DNA from: Burkholderia lata
GTDB lineage: Bacteria > Pseudomonadota > Gammaproteobacteria > Burkholderiales > Burkholderiaceae
DNA: 64,000 nt
Assembly: GCF_000012945.1 (NCBI RefSeq)
Contig: NC_007510.1
Location: 1,488,001-1,552,000 of the forward strand
Direction: 5' to 3'
Shown: in pieces, positions 9,041 to 17,719 of the stretch
Position numbering within the stretch: position 1 is the first letter of the stretch
Layout: every line of letters starts with the position of its first letter
Position numbers and translations under genes: made by a program
The notes under the pieces: generated by a model
The model's database searches: none
Seen by the model: the letters and a program-made list of their open reading frames with translations, nothing else
Told to the model about the DNA's origin: nothing

Positions 9041-11011
9041 GTGAATACGGAACTCGATGCCACCCGTCCCGCGCTCGGCACCGCCGGCCTGCTGGGTCGC
9101 CTGCGTACGCTGCTGGGCGCGCCGGCCGGCGGCCGTGTCGGCACGGTGAGCCGGCTCGCGATCGACGGCTTGCCCGATGCGTGGACGCAACTGGAAGCCG
9201 GCGGCCTGTATGCGATCTACGCGGCCGGCGGCACGTCGGCTTGCGATGCGCTCGTGTGGGAGAGTGCGCGACAGGCACGCACGCGCGACGTGACGGTCGT
9301 GCTTGCGCGCGAGGCGGCGCAGGTCGCCGAACAGATGCAGGCGCGCGGTTTCGCGGGCGGCGCACTGCCGGCCAGCTGGCCGCGCAACCTGAACGTGCTG
9401 GCGATGCCGCCTGCGGCCGAGCCGGCCAACGGTGACGGCACCAGCACCGGCGCCGGCGCAACGGCGGACGCACCGCGCCGCGCGGCGCCGGGCCCGTTCG
9501 CACGGCTGACCGGCGGCCTGCGCGCGATGAAGCGCTACGGCTTTCGCGCGCGCTCGCTGTATTTCGTCGAAGGCGCGCAGCGCTGGTTCAGCTGGGACGA
9601 CCCGATCGCGCTCGCCGACGAGGCGCATGCTCTCGCCGACTGGTGCCGCACGCGCCGGATCGCGCTCGTGCTGCTGCTCGATCCCGAAGCGACCCGTGCG
9701 GGCGACGAAGCGCGCACCGACGATGCGCCGCTCGTACGCGATGCGGATCGTACGCCGCGCAGCGGTTTCCACGGTATCTGCTCGGGCGTCGCGCAGTTGC
9801 AGCGCACGCACGGCGAGCTGCTGTGGGTCGTCGATTTCTGGCGTGCGGGCGACACGCTTGCGGCCGGCGAAGTCCGGCCGCTGCGCTTTGCGCCGGGCGG
9901 CCGGCTGTCGGCGAGCGTCGACGGCGGCGCGACCGAGCCGGCGCACCGGATGAAGCTCGCGAGCGACGAAGATCGTGTCGTCGTCAGCCGCGCAGTGCTC
10001 GAAGGCACGAACCGCGCGCCGGACGGCTGGGAGATCGTCGAAGACAACGCGGCCGTCGTCGCGGCGTGCGCGCATGCGCAAGCGGCGACCGCGGTGCTCG
10101 TGTTCCGCTCGCATGCGCAACTCGAAGCGCTCTGCGCCGACGTGCACGCGCTGCGCCGGCAGTGCGGCGGTGCGCTGAAGATCGCGGTCGTCGAGCGCGG
10201 CGAAGTGCTGCGCCAGCAGTTCGAGATGCTCGTGCTGAGCGTCGGCGCGAGCCGCGTCGTCGCGCGCGACCTGCCGGTATCGCGGATGCAGGCCGCCGTG
10301 CACGCGCTGCGCGGCCAGCTCTATGCGCGGCCCGTCGCGGCCGACTACCGTGCGGCGCTCGCGGCCGCGCTCGGCGATTCGGTGCTCGGCTACCTGCCGG
10401 TCGGCGCGTTCTGCCTGCGGATTCGCGCGGTGCTCGATCGCGGCGCCGTGCTGGCGCTGCCGCACACGCTCGCGAAGATCTCGCTGCTGCCGGGCGTGTC
10501 GCACGTCGACGCGCTGCGGTTTTGCCGGCCGCGCCGCGCGGGCGACGTCGTGACGGCCGATGCCGCGCACCTGTACGTGTTCCTGTTCGCGTGCGAGCCG
10601 GCCGATGCGGAGGACGCGCTCGCGCGCATCTTCGACGTGCCGGTCGACGCGCTGTCCGACCGTGTCGTGTGCCTCGGACACGGCAGCATCGACACCGAGC
10701 TCAATGCGCTGAAGGCCGAGAACCGCCGCGCGCCGATCGCCGACTACAGTGATCTGTTCGCGGCCACGCAGCCGGCGGGTGCGACCCGCAAATCGTCCGT
10801 GCGCGCCGATCCCGGCGCCGCGTTGCCCGACGCGAGCGAAGTGAGCGGCGCGATCGACGCAATCGATGCGATCGTCGCGCTCGAGGCGATCGGTGCGACG
10901 CCGACAGCCGCGGCTATCGATGCATCGGCGCCGGAACCCGTCATTGCCGCCGCGCGCAAGCGCAGCGCCGTCCGCAGCGCGATGCCGCTGCGCAAGGAGG
11001 GGGTCGCATGA
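9041..11011 (+). CDS. bcsE: c-di-GMP-binding cellulose biosynthesis protein BcsE
   Basis: BcsE is a cytosolic accessory factor that binds c-di-GMP through a GIL domain and helps BcsA and BcsF/BcsG work. The 656-residue protein contains the diagnostic RxGD motif as RAGD at residues 499-502, in a context (FCRPRRAGDVV) like the GIL domain. The N-terminal half resembles the degenerate ATPase-like and REC-like domains of the family only loosely. The last 100 residues are Ala-rich and probably flexible. Translation starts at GTG with AGGGGA eight bases upstream. The stop overlaps the bcsF start (ATGA). Family assignment rests on operon position and RAGD rather than long alignment. Confidence 0.85.
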   Translation: MNTELDATRPALGTAGLLGRLRTLLGAPAGGRVGTVSRLAIDGLPDAWTQLEAGGLYAIYAAGGTSACDALVWESARQARTRDVTVVLAREAAQVAEQMQARGFAGGALPASWPRNLNVLAMPPAAEPANGDGTSTGAGATADAPRRAAPGPFARLTGGLRAMKRYGFRARSLYFVEGAQRWFSWDDPIALADEAHALADWCRTRRIALVLLLDPEATRAGDEARTDDAPLVRDADRTPRSGFHGICSGVAQLQRTHGELLWVVDFWRAGDTLAAGEVRPLRFAPGGRLSASVDGGATEPAHRMKLASDEDRVVVSRAVLEGTNRAPDGWEIVEDNAAVVAACAHAQAATAVLVFRSHAQLEALCADVHALRRQCGGALKIAVVERGEVLRQQFEMLVLSVGASRVVARDLPVSRMQAAVHALRGQLYARPVAADYRAALAAALGDSVLGYLPVGAFCLRIRAVLDRGAVLALPHTLAKISLLPGVSHVDALRFCRPRRAGDVVTADAAHLYVFLFACEPADAEDALARIFDVPVDALSDRVVCLGHGSIDTELNALKAENRRAPIADYSDLFAATQPAGATRKSSVRADPGAALPDASEVSGAIDAIDAIVALEAIGATPTAAAIDASAPEPVIAAARKRSAVRSAMPLRKEGVA

Positions 11012-11226
11012 TCGCCGTCATCGTCATCGGTTTCATCGTCGGCATCGTGATCGCGGTGCCGGTGTGGATCATCGCGCAGCACCTCGGCATCGGCCGCGGC
11101 TTTCATGCGCCGCGCGGCATCGACCGGCGCGACGCCGTGCCCTGCGAACTCGTGCCGGTCGCGCTGCGCGGGCGGCTGCTGCCCGATGCGGAACGCGGCG
11201 AGCGTGGTAGCGAGGCGGCCCGATGA
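11008..11226 (+). CDS. bcsF: small membrane protein BcsF
   Basis: The 72-residue protein has one N-terminal transmembrane helix (about residues 2-26, rich in Ile and Val) and a short charged cytosolic tail. That is the expected form of BcsF, which links BcsE to BcsG at the inner membrane for phosphoethanolamine modification. It starts on the ATGA overlap with bcsE and ends on an ATGA overlap with bcsQ, so it is translationally coupled on both sides. Sequence alone would not identify so small a protein; size, topology and position between bcsE and bcsQ do. Confidence 0.8.
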   Translation: MIAVIVIGFIVGIVIAVPVWIIAQHLGIGRGFHAPRGIDRRDAVPCELVPVALRGRLLPDAERGERGSEAAR

Positions 11227-12002
11227 AGACGATCGCCATTACGTCGACGACGGGCGGCGCGGGCCGCACGACGCTCACGGCTGCCCTCGCGGTGCTGCTT
11301 GCGCGCCGCGGCCGGCCGGTCGTCGCCGTCGAATTCGATGCACAGAACCTGATGGGCGCGACGCTCGGCCTCGACACGCTGGCCGAGCACGGCCTCGCGC
11401 AGAGCGTGCTCGGCGGTGCCGAGCCGTGGCATGCGCATACGTGGCGTAGTGCCGACGGCGTGCTGTTCGTCCCGTATGGGCAGGTCGACGCGGCCGGCGC
11501 CGCCGCGTGCGATGCGCGGCTCGCGGCCGATCCCGCGTGGCTGTCGCGCGCGCTCGACGAAATTGCGCTGCCGGCCGACGGCGTCGTGCTGATCGACACC
11601 GCACGCTATCCGTCGACGCAGGCCGAGCAGGCGATTCGCCGCGCGGACCTGACGCTCGTCGTCGTGCCGCCCGAGCCGACCGCCTGCGCGACCACGGCCG
11701 CGCGGCTCGGTGCGCTGCGCGCCGGCGGCGGCGAACTGCAGATCGTCGTGAACCGGCTGAACCCGGCGCGCGACATGCAGCGCGACGCGCTCGGGATGCT
11801 ACGCGCGGTCGCGGGGCCCGGATCGATGCTCGAGCAGCGCATCCACGTCGATGCGGCGGTGCCCGAGGCGCTCGCGCGCGGCAGCTGGATCTTCGACGAC
11901 GCGCCGTATTCACAGGCATCGCACGACCTGAACGGCGTCGCGAACTGGGTCGATACGTGGCTGGCGGCCGGCGCCGCCGGTCGCCGCGGAGCGGCGCGAT
12001 GA
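11223..12002 (+). CDS. bcsQ: BcsQ, MinD/ParA-like cellulose biosynthesis ATPase family protein
   Basis: A 259-residue SIMIBI-class P-loop protein expected to help place or assemble the synthase complex. The loop reads STTGGAGRTT (residues 8-17). Thr10 and Arg15 replace the two lysines of the standard deviant Walker A motif, a deviation I recall also in E. coli BcsQ. VVAVEFDAQ and VLIDTARYP are the other nucleotide-site strands; the switch Asp is partly changed to Glu (VEFD). It overlaps bcsF by four bases and bcsA by four bases. Whether it hydrolyses ATP or only binds nucleotide cannot be told from sequence. Confidence 0.87.
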   Translation: MKTIAITSTTGGAGRTTLTAALAVLLARRGRPVVAVEFDAQNLMGATLGLDTLAEHGLAQSVLGGAEPWHAHTWRSADGVLFVPYGQVDAAGAAACDARLAADPAWLSRALDEIALPADGVVLIDTARYPSTQAEQAIRRADLTLVVVPPEPTACATTAARLGALRAGGGELQIVVNRLNPARDMQRDALGMLRAVAGPGSMLEQRIHVDAAVPEALARGSWIFDDAPYSQASHDLNGVANWVDTWLAAGAAGRRGAAR

Positions 12003-14536
12003 ACGCCGGCTTCGCGCTGCGCCTGCGTGCATTCTGCCGTCGCGCGGCCGACTGGTTCGCACGCGGCGTCGGGTTGCCGGCGCAACGCACGCTGGTCGAC
12101 TGGATCGTACGGCTGTTCTTCCACGCGCCGCCGCCGGGTCGGCCCGATCACGTGCGCCGCTGGGTGCGCGTCGGGTCCCTGCGGCTGGCGCAACAATGGG
12201 GCGTGCTGCAGCCGCTCAGCCCGCGCGAATGGTTGTGGCGCTCGATCGTGCGCGCGCCGCGCTCGGCCGACGGCCGGCCTGCGCGCGATCCGCTCGCGTG
12301 GTTCGACAAGTATGTCGTGCCGGTCTACGTGGCCGGGCGCGCGGTCAGCCGGCGCATCAACGCGATGCTCGAACGCTTGCCGTGGGTGCGCTGGGGCGGC
12401 TGGCTCGATGCGCGCGCGAACGGTGTCGGCCGGCGCCGCTGGCTCGCGCCGCTGCTGCTCGTGGCCGGTGCGCTGCTGTGGGCCGCGGCCGGGATGTCGC
12501 CGCTGATGCCCGGCGCGCAGTTCGCGTTCTTCGCGATCGTCGCGGTGCTGGCGCTCGCGCTGCGCCGACTGCCGGGCCATCTGCCGACGCTCGCGCTCGC
12601 GTCGCTCGCGCTGCTCGCGACGGTGCGCTACGTGTGGTGGCGCACCACGCAGACGCTCGATTTCCGCGGCCCGGTCGAGGCCGTTGCCGGCTACCTGCTG
12701 TACGGCGCGGAAGCCTATACGTGGATGATCCTGCTGCTCGGCTTCGTGCAGACCGCGTGGCCGCTCGACCGGCCGATCGTGCCGCTGCCCGACGATCCCG
12801 ACACCTGGCCGACCGTCGACATCTACATCCCGACCTACAACGAGCCGCTGTCGGTCGTGAAGCCGACCGTCTTCGCTGCGCAGAGCATCGACTGGCCGAG
12901 CGCGAAGCTGCGCGTGTACCTGCTCGACGACGGCAAGCGCCCCGAATTCGAGGCGTTCGCGCGCGAAGCCGGCATCGACTACGTGACGCGCGACGACAAT
13001 CGCCACGCGAAGGCCGGCAACATCAACCGCGCGCTGCCGAAGACGCACGGCGAATACATTGCGATCTTCGACTGCGATCACGTGCCGACGCGCTCGTTCC
13101 TGCAGACGACGATGGGCGTGTTCCTGCGCGACCCGAAGTGCGCGCTCGTGCAGACGCCGCACCATTTCTTCTCGCCCGATCCGTTCGAGCGCAACCTCGG
13201 CACGTTCCGCGAGATCCCGAACGAAGGCAACCTGTTCTACGGCCTCGTGCAGTCGGGCAACGACCTGTGGAACGCGACGTTCTTCTGCGGCTCGTGCGCG
13301 GTGCTCAAGCGCAGCGCGCTGGAAGAGGTGGGCGGCGTCGCGGTCGAGACCGTGACCGAGGATGCCCACACGGCGCTCAAGCTGCACCGGCGCGGCTACA
13401 CGTCGGCGTACCTGCCGACCGTGCAGGCGGCCGGCCTCGCGACCGAGAGCCTCGCGGGCCACGTGAAGCAGCGCACGCGCTGGGCGCGCGGGATGGCGCA
13501 GATCTTCCGCATCGACAACCCGTTCCTCGGGCGCGGGCTCGGCTTCATCCAGCGGATCTGCTACGGCAACGCGATGCTGCACTTCTTCTACGGGATTCCG
13601 CGGCTGGTGTTCCTGACGATCCCGCTCGCGTACCTGTTCTTCCACCTGTACTTCATCAACGCGTCGGCGCTCGCGCTCGCGAGCTACGTGATTCCGTATC
13701 TCGTGCTCGCGAACGTCGCGAACTCGCGGATGCAGGGGCGCTACCGCCACTCGTTCTGGGCCGAGGTCTACGAGTCGGTGCTCGCGTGGTACATCGCACT
13801 ACCGACCACCGTCGCGTTCTTCAGCCCGAAGCACGGCAAGTTCAACGTGACGGACAAGGGCGGCAAGATCGACGAAGGCTACGTCGACTGGTCGACGTCG
13901 AAGCCGTATCTGGTGCTGTTCGGGCTGAACGTGCTCGCGATCCTCGCCGGCCTGTGGCGGCTCGTGGCCGACCAGGGCGACGAAGCATCGACGATCCTGA
14001 TCACGCTCGGCTGGACCGTGTACAACCTCGCGATGCTCGGTGCGGCGCTGGCCGTGGCGCGCGAGACCAAGCAGGTGCGCGTCACGCACCGGATCGCGAT
14101 GCGCGTGCCGGCCATGCTGCTGCTCGCCGACGGCTCGACGGCCGCGTGCTTCACGAGCGACTACTCGACCGGCGGCCTCGGCCTCGAAGCCGTGCCGGGG
14201 CTCCCGCTTGCCGTCGGCGACACGCTGACGGTGTGCGTGACGCGCGGGGACCGATCGTTCCCGTTCCCGGTGCGCGTGACCCGCGTGACGCCGACTCATG
14301 TCGGCGTGAGCTTCGATGAACTGACGCTCGAACAGGAGCGCCAGCTCGTGCAATGCACGTTCGGCCGCGCGGATGCGTGGCTCGACTGGCACGAAGGCGA
14401 GCGCCTCGACACGCCGCTCGGCGGGCTGAAGGAAGTGCTGCGTATCGGCCTGGACGGCTATGTACGGATGTGGAAGGGTGCGGCGCGCGGCTTGCAGACC
14501 ATGCTGGCGCCGAAACTCGATCGGGCGCGCGACTGA
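11999..14536 (+). CDS. bcsA: cellulose synthase catalytic subunit BcsA (UDP-forming)
   Basis: An inner-membrane family 2 glycosyltransferase polymerising UDP-glucose into beta-1,4-glucan. In the 845-residue protein all catalytic signatures are present: YIPTYNEPL (276-284), LDDG (309-312), DCDH (358-361), TEDA (453-456) and QRTRW (491-495). Membrane helices flank the catalytic domain (about 150-250 and 520-680). The C-terminal PilZ domain has RVTHR (694-698, RxxxR) and DYSTGG (721-726, DxSxxG), which bind c-di-GMP and open the gate. A 164-codon extension upstream is only the shadow of bcsQ; the ATG at 11999 overlapping the bcsQ stop is the expected start. The N-terminal extension before the first helices is typical of the enterobacterial-type enzyme. 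Confidence 0.96.
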   Translation: MNAGFALRLRAFCRRAADWFARGVGLPAQRTLVDWIVRLFFHAPPPGRPDHVRRWVRVGSLRLAQQWGVLQPLSPREWLWRSIVRAPRSADGRPARDPLAWFDKYVVPVYVAGRAVSRRINAMLERLPWVRWGGWLDARANGVGRRRWLAPLLLVAGALLWAAAGMSPLMPGAQFAFFAIVAVLALALRRLPGHLPTLALASLALLATVRYVWWRTTQTLDFRGPVEAVAGYLLYGAEAYTWMILLLGFVQTAWPLDRPIVPLPDDPDTWPTVDIYIPTYNEPLSVVKPTVFAAQSIDWPSAKLRVYLLDDGKRPEFEAFAREAGIDYVTRDDNRHAKAGNINRALPKTHGEYIAIFDCDHVPTRSFLQTTMGVFLRDPKCALVQTPHHFFSPDPFERNLGTFREIPNEGNLFYGLVQSGNDLWNATFFCGSCAVLKRSALEEVGGVAVETVTEDAHTALKLHRRGYTSAYLPTVQAAGLATESLAGHVKQRTRWARGMAQIFRIDNPFLGRGLGFIQRICYGNAMLHFFYGIPRLVFLTIPLAYLFFHLYFINASALALASYVIPYLVLANVANSRMQGRYRHSFWAEVYESVLAWYIALPTTVAFFSPKHGKFNVTDKGGKIDEGYVDWSTSKPYLVLFGLNVLAILAGLWRLVADQGDEASTILITLGWTVYNLAMLGAALAVARETKQVRVTHRIAMRVPAMLLLADGSTAACFTSDYSTGGLGLEAVPGLPLAVGDTLTVCVTRGDRSFPFPVRVTRVTPTHVGVSFDELTLEQERQLVQCTFGRADAWLDWHEGERLDTPLGGLKEVLRIGLDGYVRMWKGAARGLQTMLAPKLDRARD

Positions 14537-14563
14537 CGCGGCGCTCATCATGGAGTGGGTTAG

Positions 14564-16120
14564 ATGACGTTCTGGAATCTGTATTTCATCCTGAAGTTCG
14601 CGCTGTTCGCGACCGGGCACCTGCAGCCGTTCTGGCTCGCGAACCTCGCGTTCGCGGCGGCCCTCGCGGTGAGCGCGCCGATCCGGCGGCGTGCGTGGCG
14701 CATCGTCCGGCAGGTCGTGGCGATCGCGATCGCGGTGCCGCTGCTCGCGCGCGAGATGCATGCGCCGCCGCTAGCGCGGCTCGTCGAGGCCGCACGCGAA
14801 GTGAGCACGTTCCGCTTCGAATACTGGATGGAGCTGCTGCCGCGCCTGCTGCCGCCGATGCTGTTGCTGACGGTGGCCGGCGCGCTGATCGTCTACTTCA
14901 TCGTCAACCGCTGGCTGCGCGTCGCGACGTTCGTGCTGGCCGTGCTGATCGTGATGCCGCTGTGGCAGGCCGGCAGTGGGCTGATGGCGCGCGTCGTCGC
15001 ACCGCTGCCGCAGCAGGCCAACGCAACAGGGACGACAATCGCGGGCCAGCCCGAGGATCACAACGCCGCGCTCGCGACGTTCCGCACGCAGGAATCGCAG
15101 CGGCAGGTCGCGTTCGGCCATCTCGGCAACGATCCGGCTGCGCAGTTCGACGTGATCGTGCTGCACATCTGCTCGCTGTCGTGGGACGATCTCGATGCCG
15201 CGAAGGTGCGCAACCATCCGATGCTGAGCCACTTCGACTACCTGTTCAACAACTTCAGCACGGCCGCGAGCTACAGCGGCCCGGCGGCGATCCGCGTACT
15301 GCGCGCGAGCTGCGGGCAGGAAGCGCACGCCGACCTGTACAAGCCCGCGCCGCAGCAGTGCTACCTGTTCTCGCAGTTGGCGAGCGCGGGCTACAAGGTG
15401 CAGTCGCTGCTGAACCACGACGGCCACTTCGACAACTTCCTGCAGGTGATCCACGACAACATCGGCGTGCCCGACGCACCACCGGTGTCGAACGCGGCCG
15501 CGCCCGTCGCGATGCACGCGTTCGATGGCTCGGAGATCAAGAGCGACTACGCGACGCTGGCGAACTGGTATGCGCAGCGCGCGTCGGTGCCGGGGCCGGT
15601 CGCGCTGTACTACAACACGATCAGCCTGCACGACGGCAACCGCGTCGTCGGCAGCGCGCTGACGAGCATCGACTCGTATCCGCAGCGCGTGACGAAGCTG
15701 ATGGACGACTTCGATCACCTGGCCGACCTGATCGCGCAATCGGGCCGCCGTGCGGTGATCGTGTTCGTGCCCGAGCACGGCGCCGCGCTGCGCGGCGACA
15801 AGTACCAGGTCGCGGGCCTGCGCGAGATCCCGACGCCGCGCATCGTGCACGGGCCGGTCGGCGTGCGGCTCGTCGGCTTTACCGGCAACCACGGCGCGAC
15901 GACCGTGATCGACCAGCCGACCAGCTTCCTCGCGCTCGCGCAGCTGCTGTCGAACCTCGTGTCGAACAGCCCGTTCAAGCCCGGCACGACGCTTGCACAG
16001 TACGCGGCCGACCTGCCGCGCACGCGGATGGTGGGCGAGAACGAGGGTACGGTGACGATGCAGACGGCCGGGGGCTACTCGGTGAAAACTCCGGATGGCG
16101 TATGGATCGACGAACAGTAA
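14564..16120 (+). CDS. bcsG: cellulose phosphoethanolamine transferase BcsG
   Basis: A membrane enzyme that moves phosphoethanolamine from phosphatidylethanolamine to cellulose on the periplasmic side. The 518-residue protein has four or five N-terminal transmembrane segments (to about residue 140), then an alkaline-phosphatase-fold domain. The nucleophile Ser238 lies in SYSGPA. Zinc ligands Cys203 (LHICSLS), His356 (SLHDGN), Glu404 and His405 (VPEHGAAL) match Cys243, Ser278, His396, Glu442 and His443 of E. coli BcsG by a nearly constant offset. The gene starts 27 bases after bcsA, and bcsR begins inside its last codons. Confidence 0.94.
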   Translation: MTFWNLYFILKFALFATGHLQPFWLANLAFAAALAVSAPIRRRAWRIVRQVVAIAIAVPLLAREMHAPPLARLVEAAREVSTFRFEYWMELLPRLLPPMLLLTVAGALIVYFIVNRWLRVATFVLAVLIVMPLWQAGSGLMARVVAPLPQQANATGTTIAGQPEDHNAALATFRTQESQRQVAFGHLGNDPAAQFDVIVLHICSLSWDDLDAAKVRNHPMLSHFDYLFNNFSTAASYSGPAAIRVLRASCGQEAHADLYKPAPQQCYLFSQLASAGYKVQSLLNHDGHFDNFLQVIHDNIGVPDAPPVSNAAAPVAMHAFDGSEIKSDYATLANWYAQRASVPGPVALYYNTISLHDGNRVVGSALTSIDSYPQRVTKLMDDFDHLADLIAQSGRRAVIVFVPEHGAALRGDKYQVAGLREIPTPRIVHGPVGVRLVGFTGNHGATTVIDQPTSFLALAQLLSNLVSNSPFKPGTTLAQYAADLPRTRMVGENEGTVTMQTAGGYSVKTPDGVWIDEQ

Positions 16121-16299
16121 TTCTTCCCGGCGACGCCGATGACGATCGCCTGTCGCAACCGAACGACGTGCTCGGCCTCGCGCGGCATCTGCCCGCGCTC
16201 GATCCCGAGCGTTACGTCGACGAACAGGCACGCCGCGCATTCATCGACTCGCTCGACCGCTGGCCGACGCTCGCGAAGCTGATGGGATTGAAGCCGTAA
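16102..16299 (+). CDS. bcsR: BcsR-like small protein ending the cellulose operon
   Basis: A 65-residue protein whose C-terminal half (NDVLGLARHLPALDPERY, then SLDRWPTLAKL) resembles E. coli BcsR, which has an NDIVALKQ...PDIDY region and a KRWPLLAEF ending as I recall it. BcsR binds BcsQ and supports BcsA stability in the enterobacterial complex. The ATG at 16102 lies inside the last codons of bcsG in another frame (19-base overlap), so translation is probably coupled. In E. coli bcsR stands before bcsQ; here it is last. The frame continues upstream as a shadow of bcsG, so this start is inferred from family length. Confidence 0.72.
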   Translation: MDRRTVILPGDADDDRLSQPNDVLGLARHLPALDPERYVDEQARRAFIDSLDRWPTLAKLMGLKP

Positions 16300-16305
16300 A
16301 CGCAC

Positions 16306-16331
16306 AACGGCCGGCAGGTGTGCCGGCCGTT
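16306..16331. terminator. hairpin terminator after the bcs operon
   Basis: A perfect 10-bp inverted repeat, AACGGCCGGC (16306-16315) and GCCGGCCGTT (16322-16331), with a six-base loop directly follows bcsR and precedes the end of the convergent pirin gene. The T-run is weak. The same stem sequence recurs at 20573-20609. Confidence 0.6.
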
Positions 16332-16367
16332 GCTTGCCTGCTTGCTGGCGATCCTGCTTATCGCACC

Positions 16368-17252
16368 TTATTGCGCCTTGCGTTCCGGCTGGCGCGTCCA
16401 CTCGTCTTCCTCGCCCGGCACCTTGCCGAAGGTCTGGTCGACCCACGCCGCGCGGGCCGCGTCGATCTTCGCGCGCGCGCTCGACACGAAATTCCATTCG
16501 ATGAACCGCTCGCCCGGCAGGTGCGCACCGCCGAGCAGCATCACGCGGGCGCCGTTCGCGCTGGCGAGCGCCACGGTCGCGCCGGGTTCTAGCACGGCCA
16601 TCGTCGCGGGGACGAGCGGCGTGCCGTCAATGCTCAGGTCGCCGTCGACCAGGTACACGCCGCGTTCCTCATGTTCGGCATCGAGCGCCAGCGTGCCGCC
16701 TGCCGCGAATTCCGCATACGCATAGAGTGTGGGCGAGAACACGGCGACCGGCGACGTGAGCCCGAACGCGGTGCCGGCGATCACGCGCACGCTCGCACCG
16801 TCGCGCGTGAACGAAGGCAGCGTGTCGGCCGCATGATGGACGAACGCGGGTGCGGTGTCTTCATGCTCGACCGGCAGCGCGACCCAGGTCTGGATCCCGT
16901 GGACCGGCTGATCGTGCGGCCGGTCTTCGTCGGGCGAGCGCTCCGAATGCACGATGCCGCGGCCGGCCGTCATCCAGTTCACGTCGCCCGGCACGATCTT
17001 CTGACGGAAGCCGAGGCTGTCGTGATGCATCAGCGAGCCGTCGAACAGGTAGGTGACGGTCGCGAGGCCGATGTGCGGATGCGGCAGCACGTCGATGCCG
17101 CGGCCGGCCGGCAACACAGCCGGCCCCATCTCGTCGAAGAAGATGAACGGGCCGACGAGGCGGGCGGCACGCGCGGGCAGCACGCGGCGCACGACGAGAT
17201 TGCCGATGTCGCTTTCGCGCGGCGTGAGCAGGGTCTTGATCGAGGCTGACAT
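16368..17252 (-). CDS. pirin family protein (bicupin)
   Basis: A 294-residue pirin-type double cupin. The N-terminal cupin holds the conserved metal signature: HPHIGLATVTYLF, with later MHHD and a GRGIVHSE motif giving the remaining His and Glu ligands. Family members bind Fe(II); some act as quercetinases and others as redox-sensitive partners of regulators or enzymes. The C-terminal cupin is present and the length is normal. An oxidoreductive or stress role fits the OsmC gene 31 bases upstream on the same strand, but the substrate is not predictable. Confidence 0.9.
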   Translation of the reverse strand: MSASIKTLLTPRESDIGNLVVRRVLPARAARLVGPFIFFDEMGPAVLPAGRGIDVLPHPHIGLATVTYLFDGSLMHHDSLGFRQKIVPGDVNWMTAGRGIVHSERSPDEDRPHDQPVHGIQTWVALPVEHEDTAPAFVHHAADTLPSFTRDGASVRVIAGTAFGLTSPVAVFSPTLYAYAEFAAGGTLALDAEHEERGVYLVDGDLSIDGTPLVPATMAVLEPGATVALASANGARVMLLGGAHLPGERFIEWNFVSSARAKIDAARAAWVDQTFGKVPGEEDEWTRQPERKAQ

Positions 17253-17283
17253 GGTGGAGGATCTCGTGGTGAGGCGGGGCGCG

Positions 17284-17676
17284 TCAGGCGATCGCCGTGT
17301 CGATGGTGATCGGATGCGTGAGGATCTTGTGCACCGGGCACGCGTTCGCGATCTGCAACAGGCGCTCGCGCTGTTCGCCGGACAGGTCGCCTTCGAGCGT
17401 GATGCGGCGCACGATCGTGCTGCCCGCGCTGCCCGATTCGTGCGCGAGCTTCACGTGCACTTCGGTGAGCGGCCAGCCCTTGCGCTGCGCATACATTTTC
17501 AGCGTGATCGCGGTGCACGCGCCGAGGCTCGACAGCAGCAGCGTGACGGGTGCGGGCGCCGCATCGCCGCCGCCGAGCGACGCCGGTTCGTCGGCGCGCC
17601 ACTGGTGGACGCCATCGCTGAAGTGGACGAGGTAATCGACGGAGCCGATGCTCGCTTCGACGGACAGTTCGCTCAT
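17284..17676 (-). CDS. OsmC family peroxiredoxin-like protein
   Basis: The 130-residue product is a compact OsmC/Ohr-fold protein. It carries the two family cysteines, Cys54 in [12 protein letters not shown] and Cys113 in NACPVHKIL, which reduce organic hydroperoxides in characterised members. The start is the ATG at 17676 with GGAA just upstream; the longer open frame is a shadow of the antiporter gene. It lies between pirin and the antiporter on the same strand, so the three may be co-transcribed. Confidence 0.9.
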   Translation of the reverse strand: MSELSVEASIGSVDYLVHFSDGVHQWRADEPASLGGGDAAPAPVTLLLSSLGACTAITLKMYAQRKGWPLTEVHVKLAHESGSAGSTIVRRITLEGDLSGEQRERLLQIANACPVHKILTHPITIDTAIA

Positions 17677-17719
17677 TGCAGTTCCATGTAAAGAAGGGGG
17701 GCGGCGGCGTGGCCGGGCG

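Noticed and set aside
7691..10681. 996-codon minus-strand open frame across bcsC and bcsE
   Set aside because: It crosses two well-supported genes and has Arg/His/Ala-rich shadow composition with no recognisable motif.
11507..11998. 164-codon extension of bcsA
   Set aside because: It overlaps bcsQ in another frame and is Arg-rich. The ATG at 11999 overlaps the bcsQ stop and gives the family length.
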